A stretch of 64,000 bases of DNA from Maribacter sedimenticola. Its GTDB lineage: Bacteria; Bacteroidota; Bacteroidia; Flavobacteriales; Flavobacteriaceae. Under the pieces are notes generated by a model. The model was given only the letters and a program-made list of their open reading frames with translations. It was not told where the DNA came from and made no database searches. This document shows, in pieces, positions 45,858 through 54,968 of this stretch. The translations under genes were made by a program, and so were the position numbers. Where the stretch lies: NCBI RefSeq assembly GCF_900188415.1, contig NZ_FZNV01000004.1, positions 124,001-188,000 of the forward strand. The letters are read 5' to 3'. Numbering within the stretch: position 1 is the first letter of the stretch; each line of letters opens with the position of its first letter.

Positions 45858-47309
45858 ATGAACAACGAACATAAAGTATCCCTAAAAGAAAAGATTGGAT
45901 ATTCTTTAGGGGATTTATCCGCCAATCTGGTTTTCCAGACCTTAGTTACCTATCTAGCCTATTTTTATACGGACATCTACGGATTAGAAACCCAAGATGC
46001 TTCTTACATAATATTTTTGGTAGGTATGATTGCGGCATTTGCTTTTAATCCCATAGTAGGTGCATTGGCGGACAGGACCAGAAGTAAATGGGGAAAGTTT
46101 AGACCGTGGATTTTGTTTACCTCCATTCCGTTAGGTTTAGTGGCACTTTTAGCTTTCAGCACACCAGATTTTGATTATACGGGCAAAGTAGCCTATGCGG
46201 CCGTAACCTATACCCTACTACTTTTATTATATGCCGCCAATAATTTACCCTATGCCGCATTGAGCGGGGTAATAACCGGTAGTATGAAAGAACGCAACAG
46301 TATATCGTCCTATCGCTTTGTAGCTGTAATGTTCGCCCAGTTTTTTGTTCAGGTATTTATGCTGCCCATAATTGAATATGCAGGTAACGGTGATAAGGCC
46401 GTAGGTATTGAAAAGGTCATGACCTATTTGGCGATCATTGGTACCATTATGTTATTGATCACATTCTTTACAACAAAGGAGCGCGTAATACCTACCCCGG
46501 AGCAAAAATCAAGTTTGCGAGAGGATTTGGGTGATTTGATTAAAAATAGGCCATGGATCATAATGTTGGTATTGACCACATTAGTGTTTATTACCTTGGC
46601 CTTAAAGGGTGGCTCTTACGTTTATTATTTTGAAAATTATGTCGATGCCAATAGCTTAGCGGCATTTATAGGTCCGCTTCTCAATGGTTTAACCAATATT
46701 GGAGTCGATTTTTTTGGTGACAACCCCATATCGGCAGGATTTGGACTTTTCAATGCCGGTGGAATAATATTTATGATCGTAGGTATTTCCTTGTCCAAAG
46801 GGTTGGCAGATAGGTTTGGGAAACGTGATGTCTTTGGCGCTGCACTTTTTATATCTACCTTGTTCATTGCCATTTTCTATTTCTTTGCCCCTAACTCCGT
46901 AGAATTAATGTTTTTATCTCAAATATTACATGGTTTCTTCTATGGCATTACCATACCCCTATTATGGGCAATGATCGCCGACGTTGCAGATTATTCTGAA
47001 TGGAAGAACAACCGCAGGGCTACCGCCATTATATTTTCTGCAATGATGATCGGTTTAAAATTGGGGTTGACCATTGGCAGTTCATTAGTTACATGGATAC
47101 TTGGTCTTTATGATTATATCCCCAACAAATTTGGAAATTCAGAAACCATAATCCAACCCGACACAGCCATACAAGGCACTAAAATGTTGGTCAGCATTTA
47201 TCCGTCAATTGCATTTTTCCTGGCCATTGCCCTATTGTTCCTATATGAAATAAATAAAAAGATGGAAGTTCAGATTGAACAAGATTTAATAACCAGAAGA
47301 AAAGCGTAA
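45858..47309 (+). CDS. GPH-family sugar/cation symporter (XynP-like)
   Basis: 483 residues, twelve membrane helices, MFS glycoside-pentoside-hexuronide family. The N-terminal KEKIGYSLGDLSANLVFQ and the NPIVGALADRTRSKWGKFRPWI loop are characteristic. It couples sugar uptake to H+ or Na+ across the inner membrane. Its position between GH10 and GH43 genes points to xylose, xylobiose or longer xylo-oligomers. It begins 25 bases after the xylanase and ends three bases before the GH43 gene. Confidence 0.9.
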   Translation: MNNEHKVSLKEKIGYSLGDLSANLVFQTLVTYLAYFYTDIYGLETQDASYIIFLVGMIAAFAFNPIVGALADRTRSKWGKFRPWILFTSIPLGLVALLAFSTPDFDYTGKVAYAAVTYTLLLLLYAANNLPYAALSGVITGSMKERNSISSYRFVAVMFAQFFVQVFMLPIIEYAGNGDKAVGIEKVMTYLAIIGTIMLLITFFTTKERVIPTPEQKSSLREDLGDLIKNRPWIIMLVLTTLVFITLALKGGSYVYYFENYVDANSLAAFIGPLLNGLTNIGVDFFGDNPISAGFGLFNAGGIIFMIVGISLSKGLADRFGKRDVFGAALFISTLFIAIFYFFAPNSVELMFLSQILHGFFYGITIPLLWAMIADVADYSEWKNNRRATAIIFSAMMIGLKLGLTIGSSLVTWILGLYDYIPNKFGNSETIIQPDTAIQGTKMLVSIYPSIAFFLAIALLFLYEINKKMEVQIEQDLITRRKA

Positions 47310-47312
47310 ACT

Positions 47313-48353
47313 ATGCCAGAAGAAAGTATTGACCATATTGACTTTGATGAATTAAATAAAAAAGCAATATCAAAACCTTTGGTCACCCATATTTATACCG
47401 CAGATCCATCTGCACACTATTTTGATGGGAAAATATATATTTACCCATCTCACGATATAGACGCAGGTGAAGCTTTTGATGACTTGGGAAGCCACTTTGC
47501 TATGGAAGATTATCACGTATTGTCCATGGATTCAATAGATGCAGAGGCCAAAGACAATGGCATAGCATTACATGTAAATGATGTACCATGGGCGGAACAG
47601 CAAATGTGGGCACCAGATGCAGCTAAAAAAGATGACAAATATTATCTGTTTTTTCCGGCAAAAGGGTATGATGGTATATTCAAGATCGGCGTAGCGGTGA
47701 GCGATAGTCCTATTGGGCCTTTTACACCCCAACCTAAAGCAATTGAAAATAGTTTTTCTATTGATCCGGCCGTTCTAGAAGATAATGATGGAAATTATTA
47801 TATGTATTTTGGAGGCTTATGGGGAGGTCAATTACAACGTTGGCGCACTGGCGAATATAATGCTCAAAATCCGGATAGTCCAACAGCAAATTTACCGGAA
47901 GATAATGAACCGGCTCTACTCCCATTTGTTGCTAAATTAACCGATGACCTTTTGGAATTTGCAGAAAAACCAAAGGAAATAGAAATTTTAGATGAAGATG
48001 GTAATTTATTATTGGCCGGAGACAATAACAGGCGTTTTTTTGAAGCGGCATGGATGCATAAATACAAAGGAAAATATTACTTTTCCTATTCCACTGGAGA
48101 TACGCATTTTATTTGTTACGCCATAGGGGATAATCCTTATGGTCCATTTACATATGGCGGCAGAATTTTAGAGCCTGTTGTTGGATGGACCTCCCATCAT
48201 TCAATATGTCAGGTAGAAGACAAGTATTACTTATTTTACCATGACAGTAGCTTATCTAAGGGCGTAACGCATTTAAGATCCGTAAAAATGGTAGAAATTG
48301 AACATATGGAAGATGGGCATATAAAAACCATTTCCCCATACAAAAACATATAG
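47313..48353 (+). CDS. GH43 beta-xylosidase/arabinofuranosidase-type hydrolase
   Basis: 346 residues without a signal peptide, so probably cytoplasmic. A single five-bladed GH43 propeller: base D31 in YTADPSAHYF, pKa modulator D151 in FSIDPAV and acid E244 in FFEAAWMH. It probably hydrolyses imported xylo-oligomers to xylose, or removes arabinose; the sequence does not decide between the two. It lies three bases after the symporter, consistent with uptake followed directly by hydrolysis. Confidence 0.92.
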   Translation: MPEESIDHIDFDELNKKAISKPLVTHIYTADPSAHYFDGKIYIYPSHDIDAGEAFDDLGSHFAMEDYHVLSMDSIDAEAKDNGIALHVNDVPWAEQQMWAPDAAKKDDKYYLFFPAKGYDGIFKIGVAVSDSPIGPFTPQPKAIENSFSIDPAVLEDNDGNYYMYFGGLWGGQLQRWRTGEYNAQNPDSPTANLPEDNEPALLPFVAKLTDDLLEFAEKPKEIEILDEDGNLLLAGDNNRRFFEAAWMHKYKGKYYFSYSTGDTHFICYAIGDNPYGPFTYGGRILEPVVGWTSHHSICQVEDKYYLFYHDSSLSKGVTHLRSVKMVEIEHMEDGHIKTISPYKNI

Positions 48354-48365
48354 ATCAAAATAATC

Positions 48366-50300
48366 GTGAAATCTGCAAAAATCATACTAAGTCTCTTATT
48401 TGGCCTATTGTTCTCACCGGACACTATGGCCCAAGTAAGATTGCCCCAAATATTCAGGGATAGTATGGTATTGCAACGAAATGCTCCTATAAAAATATGG
48501 GGTTGGGCTTCCAATCATGAAGAAATTACACTAACCCTAAAAAATCACACTCGTAAAACAAAAGCTTCGGCCAGCGGTGAATGGGAAGTGGTTTTCCCCA
48601 AAATGAAGGCTGGCGGCCCATATAACCTTCAAATATCAGCTACTAACAACCTTACGGTACATAATATTTTAATTGGTGATGTATGGTTGGTTGCCGGACA
48701 ATCCAATATGGAACATCAATTGTTCAGGCATGATGTTACCTATGCCAAAGAGATAAGAGAGGCCAACTTTCCCGAAATCAGACATTTTAAGGTACCAAGA
48801 AATACGGAATTGAACGGACCTAAAAACAATATGGACGGGGGTAAATGGGAAGTAGCCGTTACAAAGGAAATACCCAACTTTTCTGCGGTCGCCTATTTTT
48901 TTGCCAAGCAGGTTTATGACAAGTATGGCATTCCCATAGGATTGATAAATGCCAGTGTTGGGGGCACCCGCATAGAGGCTTGGACGAGCGAAAATGGTTT
49001 TCACAACAACCCTGACATTCTAAACACAATTGAAAGAAACAAGGACTCGGTTTATATAAATAGTTTAATAAAAAGGGACAAAGCCGCTAAAGATCAGACT
49101 GTAGAAACCACTATGGACCTAGGCATATCAGGTCCTATTCATTGGTATGACCCTAGTTACAAGCCATTAAACTGGCGTAAAATCAACATACCCGGTTATT
49201 GGGAAGACCAAGGCATCAAAGATTTAAATGGCACGGTGTGGTATAGGAAGGAAATTAAGGTACCACAATCTATGGCAGAAGCGGAGGCTAAGCTATTTTT
49301 AGGAAGAATTGTAGATGCAGACCAAGTTTATTTAAATGGTACCAAAATAGGACAGACTTCGTACCAATATCCACAACGTCAATACTCCATTCCCAGTAAT
49401 CTTTTGATAACTGGTAAAAATACATTGGTCGTAAAGGTTACCAATTACAACGGTAAAGGAGGCTTTGTGCCAGATAAACCATATTTCATTTCTTCAGAAA
49501 AAGACACTGTAGGTATTAAAGGATATTGGGAGTATAAAGTAGGTGAAGTATTTGCACCAAAGAACACGCCAAACGGCACAATATTCAATGCCCAAAACGA
49601 GCCTACCGCATTGTACAATGCAATGGTGGCTCCATACACCCAACTTGCACTCACGGGCGTATTATGGTATCAAGGGGAAAGCAATTCCGGTGAACCGGAA
49701 AAATATGCCCAATTATTACAAGGATTAATCATAGATTGGAGAAACCAGTTTGAACTACCCAATTTACCCTTTATATATGCGCAACTACCCAATTTTATGG
49801 ATGTTAATTATCTACCGGAAGAAAGTAAATGGGCCGAGTTCAGACATGCGCAATCAAACGCATTGCAAATAGCAAATACAGCTATGACCGTTAATATAGA
49901 TTTAGGGGAATGGAACGATATACATCCTGAAAACAAAAAAGATGTTGGGGAGCGTATGGCCTTGGCCGCGTTTAAATTGGCCTATAATGAAGACGTTGTT
50001 TTTTCAGGACCCCTATATAATGGCCATACTATTGAAAACAATAAGATCCTTCTTTCCTTTTCATATACAGGTAGTGGATTAATTACTGTAGATGGCGGTG
50101 CGCCGGCCCAATTTGCCATTGCCGGGGAGGATAAAAAATTTGTATGGGCCAATGCCAAAATTGAAGACAATAAGGTCATTGTATGGCATAATGACATAAG
50201 TGCTCCAAAATACGTGCGCTATGCATGGTCAGATAACCCAGATAACGCAAATCTTTATAACAAGGAAGGCTTACCAGCTTCACCATTTACTACGGAATAG
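48366..50300 (+). CDS. SASA/SGNH-type carbohydrate acetylesterase
   Basis: 644 residues, GTG start 13 bases after GH43, signal peptide (1-22). An SGNH-type sialate O-acetylesterase-like fold: Ser113 in VAGQSNM and the D518/H520 pair in NDIHPENK. The SASA domain is split by a beta-galactosidase jelly-roll-like insert (about 265-375, NIPGYWEDQG, TVWYRKEIKV, GKNTLVVKVTNYNG). In this locus it most likely removes acetyl groups from xylo-oligomers in the periplasm rather than acting on sialic acid. It is the last gene of the locus. Confidence 0.87.
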   Translation: MKSAKIILSLLFGLLFSPDTMAQVRLPQIFRDSMVLQRNAPIKIWGWASNHEEITLTLKNHTRKTKASASGEWEVVFPKMKAGGPYNLQISATNNLTVHNILIGDVWLVAGQSNMEHQLFRHDVTYAKEIREANFPEIRHFKVPRNTELNGPKNNMDGGKWEVAVTKEIPNFSAVAYFFAKQVYDKYGIPIGLINASVGGTRIEAWTSENGFHNNPDILNTIERNKDSVYINSLIKRDKAAKDQTVETTMDLGISGPIHWYDPSYKPLNWRKINIPGYWEDQGIKDLNGTVWYRKEIKVPQSMAEAEAKLFLGRIVDADQVYLNGTKIGQTSYQYPQRQYSIPSNLLITGKNTLVVKVTNYNGKGGFVPDKPYFISSEKDTVGIKGYWEYKVGEVFAPKNTPNGTIFNAQNEPTALYNAMVAPYTQLALTGVLWYQGESNSGEPEKYAQLLQGLIIDWRNQFELPNLPFIYAQLPNFMDVNYLPEESKWAEFRHAQSNALQIANTAMTVNIDLGEWNDIHPENKKDVGERMALAAFKLAYNEDVVFSGPLYNGHTIENNKILLSFSYTGSGLITVDGGAPAQFAIAGEDKKFVWANAKIEDNKVIVWHNDISAPKYVRYAWSDNPDNANLYNKEGLPASPFTTE

Positions 50301-50317
50301 AATTCTTAGAATTCTAT
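50297..50317. repeat. Perfect 21-base palindrome at the end of the xylan locus
   Basis: ATAGAATTCT (50297-50306), T, AGAATTCTAT (50308-50317). It overlaps the esterase stop codon. There is no T run, so it is more like a protein-binding site or an mRNA end stabiliser than a classical terminator. Confidence 0.6.
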
Positions 50318-50471
50318 AGGCACAGTTTACTATACACTTAACCACCTGATTTATTTTTCATTATAATTGCAAGGTCAATTTATTATAGTATTTTGATAGG
50401 CTAGATACCATTATTAACCCATTTCCATTTTAAAAAATTACATTGCAAATAGTACTAAACCATACATGTTA

Positions 50472-51347
50472 ATGAAGATTGCCGTATTATCCCAAAACCC
50501 CAACCTATATTCCACCAAACGCTTAATCGAAGCAGGAATGAACAAAGGCCATGAAATGCATATCATAGACCATTCTAAATGTGATTTGATCATAGAGAAA
50601 AAAAGACCAGGTCTTATATACCAAGGAAAGGAACTGGAGGGTTTTGATGGGGTCATACCACGTATAGGAGCTTCCATAACTTTTTATGGAACGGCCGTTG
50701 TTCGCCAATTTGAAATGATGAAAGTCTTCAGTTCCGTAGAATCCCAGGCATTGGTTCGTTCAAGGGATAAATTAAGAAGTTTACAAATTTTATCAAGAGC
50801 CGGTCTAGGATTGCCTAAAACCATATTTAGCAATTATTCAAAAAATGTAGGTGCCATCATTGACAAGGCCGGTGGTGCCCCAGTAGTCATAAAATTATTG
50901 GAGGGGACCCAAGGTCTAGGTGTGGTGCTAGCGGATAACCGCAATTCCGCAGAATCTATTCTCGAGGCTTTCAACGGTCTTCAGGCAAGGGTCATTGTAC
51001 AAGAATTTATAAAAGAGGCAAAAGGGGCAGATATTCGTGCTTTTGTAATAGATGGTGTCGTAGTAGGCTCAATGAAACGACAGGGCAAGGAAGGTGAATT
51101 TAGATCAAACCTTCATCGTGGAGGTTCAGCCCAAATTATTGAACTGACGGACGAAGAGGAAAATGCAGCTATAAAAGCTGCAAAATGCCTAGGATTGGGC
51201 GTTGCCGGTGTAGATATGTTACAATCTGACCGAGGTCCCTTAATTTTGGAGGTAAATTCATCACCAGGTCTAGAAGGTATTGAGGCCGCCACAGGAAAAA
51301 ATATTGCAGGTAAAATTATAAAGTACGTAGAAAGAAATGTCGATTAA
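50472..51347 (+). CDS. rimK: RimK-type ribosomal protein S6:glutamate ligase
   Basis: 291 residues from the ATG at 50472 ([18 protein letters not shown]), which matches the E. coli RimK start; an ATG six bases earlier is possible. ATP-grasp features are intact ([70 protein letters not shown]). It adds glutamates to the C-terminus of ribosomal protein S6, or to a similar target. It overlaps the following deacylase gene by eleven bases. Confidence 0.93.
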   Translation: MKIAVLSQNPNLYSTKRLIEAGMNKGHEMHIIDHSKCDLIIEKKRPGLIYQGKELEGFDGVIPRIGASITFYGTAVVRQFEMMKVFSSVESQALVRSRDKLRSLQILSRAGLGLPKTIFSNYSKNVGAIIDKAGGAPVVIKLLEGTQGLGVVLADNRNSAESILEAFNGLQARVIVQEFIKEAKGADIRAFVIDGVVVGSMKRQGKEGEFRSNLHRGGSAQIIELTDEEENAAIKAAKCLGLGVAGVDMLQSDRGPLILEVNSSPGLEGIEAATGKNIAGKIIKYVERNVD

Positions 51348-52308
51348 AAAACATAAGGTCCTAGGACAGCGTATTGAAAAAGGAAAAGGAGCCCAACTAA
51401 GTTTGGATATCGCAAAATTACATACGAGGACAAAGATAGAGGTCCCCGTAATTATAGAACGTGGAAAAAAGGACGGCCCTACACTATTGATAACGGGCGG
51501 AATTCATGGCAATGAGATAAACGGTGTTGAAATTGTTCGCCAAATCGTTTCAAAAAAGTATAACCGGCCAACCTACGGTATGGTCATTTGTATTCCGGTA
51601 GTGAATATTTTTGGATTTTTGAACCAGACAAGACAATTTCCTGACGGGAGAGATCTTAACCGGGTTTTTCCCGGTAGTTTAAGAGGCTCCCTGGCAAGTA
51701 GGTTCGCCTATCATTTGGTGAAGGACATAGCACCTATAATAGATTGTTGTATAGATTTCCATACTGGTGGTGATAGCCGTTTCAATGCCCCACAAATACG
51801 GATAGACAAGGATGATGAGGACGGTTTGGCCCTGGCAAAGGAATTTGGAGCAGAATTTATAGTAAAATCCGCAGGTAGGGAAAAATCGTTCAGGGAAACT
51901 TTACACAAACTGAAGAAAAAAGTTTTGTTATACGAAGGAGGAAAATCGCTCCATATTGATAAGGAAATCACCAACACCGGTATAGTGGGTGCTTTACGCA
52001 TAATGCAACATTTAGGAATGCGTAATTTTGATGATGAAATTTCGCAATTATCCACAAAACCGGTAACCCCAAAATTGGTAAATGCCTCTAAATGGATACG
52101 GGCAAAACATTCCGGCATGTTTCATCCAATCGTAAAAGTTGGAGAGAAAGTTTCCAAAGGTGCCGAACTGGGAAGTATTTCAGGGCCTTTTGGATATTTT
52201 GAACGAAAGATAAAAGCAACGGAAAATAGCTATATCCTATGCATCAACCAATCTCCGATCGTAAATCAAGGAGATGCCATATTGCACATTGCCCATGATG
52301 TGGAATAA
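51337..52308 (+). CDS. Succinylglutamate desuccinylase/aspartoacylase-family zinc deacylase
   Basis: 323 residues of the M14-related AstE/AspA family. Zinc ligands H57 and E60 in [12 protein letters not shown] and H142 in IDFHTGGD; substrate-binding N108/R109 in DLNRVFPG; catalytic Glu in LYEGGK. Members hydrolyse N-acylated acidic amino acids. It is coupled to rimK by overlapping reading frames and probably acts in the same process: removal or trimming of added glutamates is a reasonable guess, without proof. A C-terminal beta domain (about 240-323) resembles a lipoyl-like barrel. Confidence 0.87.
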   Translation: MSIKKHKVLGQRIEKGKGAQLSLDIAKLHTRTKIEVPVIIERGKKDGPTLLITGGIHGNEINGVEIVRQIVSKKYNRPTYGMVICIPVVNIFGFLNQTRQFPDGRDLNRVFPGSLRGSLASRFAYHLVKDIAPIIDCCIDFHTGGDSRFNAPQIRIDKDDEDGLALAKEFGAEFIVKSAGREKSFRETLHKLKKKVLLYEGGKSLHIDKEITNTGIVGALRIMQHLGMRNFDDEISQLSTKPVTPKLVNASKWIRAKHSGMFHPIVKVGEKVSKGAELGSISGPFGYFERKIKATENSYILCINQSPIVNQGDAILHIAHDVE

Positions 52309-52444
52309 CGTCTAAAAAACGCGTATACCGGCTATTTTCATATCATCCATTTTCATAAATTAGATTTAAAGATCCCCTAAAATTAAAATACACTAAAAGA
52401 CTGATTACCCATGTATTAGGGTACATAAAAAACCTATTCCTATC

Positions 52445-52861
52445 ATGAATGAAATAGAACAAACCCTAACACTTAAAAATGTGCGTCCAACGGCAATGCG
52501 CATTCTTATCTATAAATATATGGCAGAAAAAAAATCTGCCCTTGCATTGACAGATATAGAAAATGCCTTTGAAAAAGCTGAACGTACTACCCTATACCGT
52601 ACCCTTAAAACATTTGAGGAAAATGGTATAGTACATCAAATAGATGATGGCACCCATGTTTCTAAATTTGCACTTTGTGAACCTGGTTGCAACTGTGAAA
52701 TTGACCAAGATCTTCATTTACATTTTCACTGCAGCCAATGCGATACAACGATTTGCCTGACCGAGCATAAAATACCCCATATTAATTTACCAAAAGGTTA
52801 CATTGCAGAAGATGTGAATTTGGTAATAAAGGGAGTCTGCGAAAATTGCAGCACGCATTAA
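52445..52861 (+). CDS. Fur-family metal-responsive repressor
   Basis: 138 residues. N-terminal winged helix (about 8-80, RTTLYRTLKTFEENGIVH) and a dimer domain with two structural zinc pairs, C96-x2-C99 and C132-x2-C135. A His-rich LHLHFH run lies just before the first pair, and an unusual extra cysteine group C78, C82, C84 (CEPGCNC) lies between the domains. The next gene is a zinc/cadmium exporter, which suggests a zinc-type sensor (Zur-like), but Fur or PerR roles are not excluded. Confidence 0.88.
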   Translation: MNEIEQTLTLKNVRPTAMRILIYKYMAEKKSALALTDIENAFEKAERTTLYRTLKTFEENGIVHQIDDGTHVSKFALCEPGCNCEIDQDLHLHFHCSQCDTTICLTEHKIPHINLPKGYIAEDVNLVIKGVCENCSTH

Positions 52862-52899
52862 TTGCACTACTGTTGCATTCATAATTTATGGAACTTGCG
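52862..52899 (+). promoter_or_regulatory. Phased TTGCA repeats before the metal ATPase
   Basis: TTGCA at 52862 and 52873 and TTGCG at 52895 are spaced by 11 and 22 bases, one and two helical turns. They lie between the Fur-type gene and the ATPase and run past the first possible ATPase start. Possible regulator-binding site; low certainty. Confidence 0.25.
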
Positions 52900-54873
52900 A
52901 TAATTATGAAGCATCAAAAGAACAAAGAGTTAGAAAAGAATACCATAAATCCCAGTACATGCGCGCATTGTCATGATGACCATAAAAATGACCTAAACGA
53001 CAATGATACAAATAGACTTAAAGTCTATATACCAGCTATATTTAGCTTTTCCTTGCTGGTACTGGGAATAATCTTGGATTACAACCAGATTTTATTTAGG
53101 AATGGGTGGATCCGTCCATTATGGTATATCATAGCATATATACCCGTTGGTCTACCAGTATTAAAAGCCGGTTGGGAAAGTATTCAAAAAGGGGATTTTT
53201 TCACTGAATTCTTTTTGATGGGCATTGCAACCATTGGCGCCTTTGCAATTGGTGAATACCCAGAAGCTGTAGCTGTAATGCTATTTTATGCCGTAGGGGA
53301 ACTTTTTCAAGGCGCAGCGGTCAAAAAGGCAAAAGGCGATATTAGGGCACTATTGGAGGTAAGACCAAAATTAGCTACGGTACTCCGTAATAATGAATAT
53401 ATTGGCGTAGCCCCGGAATCCGTATCCATCGGGGAGGTAATTCAAGTTCGCGCAGGAGAACAAATACCGTTGGATGGTATACTGCTTTCCGCAAAAGGCT
53501 CTATGAACAAATCTGCGTTGACAGGAGAAAGCAAACCAGATTCGGTAAAGAAAGGGGAAAGCGTATTTGCAGGAAGCATCAATTTAGACGGGGTCATAGA
53601 GGTTGAAACCACTAAAGCCTTCAAGGATAGCTCCATAGCCCGTATTATAGAAATGGTTCAAAATGCAACTGCCCGCAAATCCAAAACAGAACTGTTCATA
53701 CGTAAATTTGCGCGCATTTACACACCTATTGTAGTTTTTCTGGCAATAGGCCTAACCTTTATACCCTATTTTTTTGTTCAAGACTATGTATTCAGCACAT
53801 GGTTATATAGGGCATTGATTTTTCTAGTGATTTCATGCCCTTGTGCGTTGGTCATTTCAATTCCCCTTGGATATTTTGGCGGTTTGGGAGCAGCTTCCCG
53901 TAACGGAATTCTTTTTAAAGGCGCCTCCTTTTTAGATAGCATGACCAAAGTGAATACTGTAGTCATGGATAAAACAGGTACGGTAACCAAAGGGGTATTT
54001 AAAGTTCGTGATCTTGTTACAGATCAGATCATTACAGAGGCCGATTTCATGAACTACTTGATCGCTATAGAAAGTAAATCTACCCACCCCATAGCAAAGG
54101 CAATTATAGCGTACAATACAGAAGCCAATAAATATACCGCAACTGGTGTCGTAGAAATTCCGGGCAAAGGACTTAGGGGCAATGTAAATGGCAAAATAGT
54201 TTTGGCAGGGAACAAAGCTTTGATGACGGCCCATGATATTAAAGTACCAACAACTACCGATCAAATTGTGGAAACCATCATTATGGTTGCGATTGACGGA
54301 AAATTTGCCGGCTATATTACCATTGCCGACGAACTTAAGGATGATGCCCACCAAGCAATAAAACAAATACGTGATGCCGGAGTTAAAAAGATTATTATGC
54401 TTTCTGGGGACAAAGACCAGATCACCCAAAAAATAGCCGTTGAATTGGGTCTGGATTGGGCATTGGGCGGTCTCTTACCGGAAGATAAGCTTCGCGAAGT
54501 CGAGAAATTGCAAAAAGACCCGCATGTTAATGTTGCTTTTGTAGGAGATGGGATAAATGATGCTCCGGTACTGGCCATCAGTGATGTAGGTATTGCCATG
54601 GGTGGGCTAGGTAGTGATGTTGCAATAGAAACAGCGGATATTATCATACAAACAGACCAACCTTCAAAAATTGCAAGGGCCATTAAAATAGGAAACTCTA
54701 CCCGAGCGATCGTTTGGCAGAATATTGTGTTGGCATTTGGTGTAAAAGTACTTGTATTGGCATTAGGTGCCGGTGGTCTAGCAACAATGTGGGAAGCTGT
54801 TTTTGCCGATGTAGGCGTTGCTTTACTTGCAATTTTAAATGCCGTAAGACTTCAAAGGATGAATTTGGATTAA
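52888..54873 (+). CDS. zntA: Zinc/cadmium-type heavy metal P1B ATPase
   Basis: 661 residues. The N-terminus has no HMA domain but a short Cys/His-rich stretch (CAHCHDDHKND). Then come membrane helices, the actuator motif TGES, the metal-binding C317-P-C319 in ISCPCALVIS, phosphorylated D361 in MDKTGTVTKG, the HP motif (STHPIAKAI) and the hinge GDGINDAP. CPC with this helix pattern fits ZntA/CadA exporters of Zn, Cd or Pb. The start may be the ATG at 52906 (MKHQKN) rather than 52888. It is probably controlled by the Fur-type protein 26 bases upstream. Confidence 0.9.
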   Translation: MELAIIMKHQKNKELEKNTINPSTCAHCHDDHKNDLNDNDTNRLKVYIPAIFSFSLLVLGIILDYNQILFRNGWIRPLWYIIAYIPVGLPVLKAGWESIQKGDFFTEFFLMGIATIGAFAIGEYPEAVAVMLFYAVGELFQGAAVKKAKGDIRALLEVRPKLATVLRNNEYIGVAPESVSIGEVIQVRAGEQIPLDGILLSAKGSMNKSALTGESKPDSVKKGESVFAGSINLDGVIEVETTKAFKDSSIARIIEMVQNATARKSKTELFIRKFARIYTPIVVFLAIGLTFIPYFFVQDYVFSTWLYRALIFLVISCPCALVISIPLGYFGGLGAASRNGILFKGASFLDSMTKVNTVVMDKTGTVTKGVFKVRDLVTDQIITEADFMNYLIAIESKSTHPIAKAIIAYNTEANKYTATGVVEIPGKGLRGNVNGKIVLAGNKALMTAHDIKVPTTTDQIVETIIMVAIDGKFAGYITIADELKDDAHQAIKQIRDAGVKKIIMLSGDKDQITQKIAVELGLDWALGGLLPEDKLREVEKLQKDPHVNVAFVGDGINDAPVLAISDVGIAMGGLGSDVAIETADIIIQTDQPSKIARAIKIGNSTRAIVWQNIVLAFGVKVLVLALGAGGLATMWEAVFADVGVALLAILNAVRLQRMNLD

Positions 54874-54902
54874 TTAGATTTACGAGAAATTCGTTAATAC
54901 AT

Positions 54903-54928
54903 ATTTATCAAAAGTATTTTTGATAAAT
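54903..54928. terminator. Hairpin between convergent genes
   Basis: ATTTATCAAAA (54903-54913), loop GTAT, TTTTGATAAAT (54918-54928): a perfect eleven-base AT-rich stem between the convergent metal ATPase and PepSY-flavoreductase genes. It can form on both strands. Confidence 0.6.
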
Positions 54929-54968
54929 GAAACAATTGGTACAGGTATTGTATTTGGAAAACTTAAAA

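Noticed and set aside
48366..50300. Sialic acid metabolism role for the SASA protein
   Set aside because: Family name suggests it, but no sialic acid genes are near and the gene closes a xylan locus; acetyl-xylan activity fits better.
53932..54429. 165-codon minus-strand frame inside the metal ATPase
   Set aside because: Antisense to the phosphorylation and nucleotide domains of the ATPase; no independent support.
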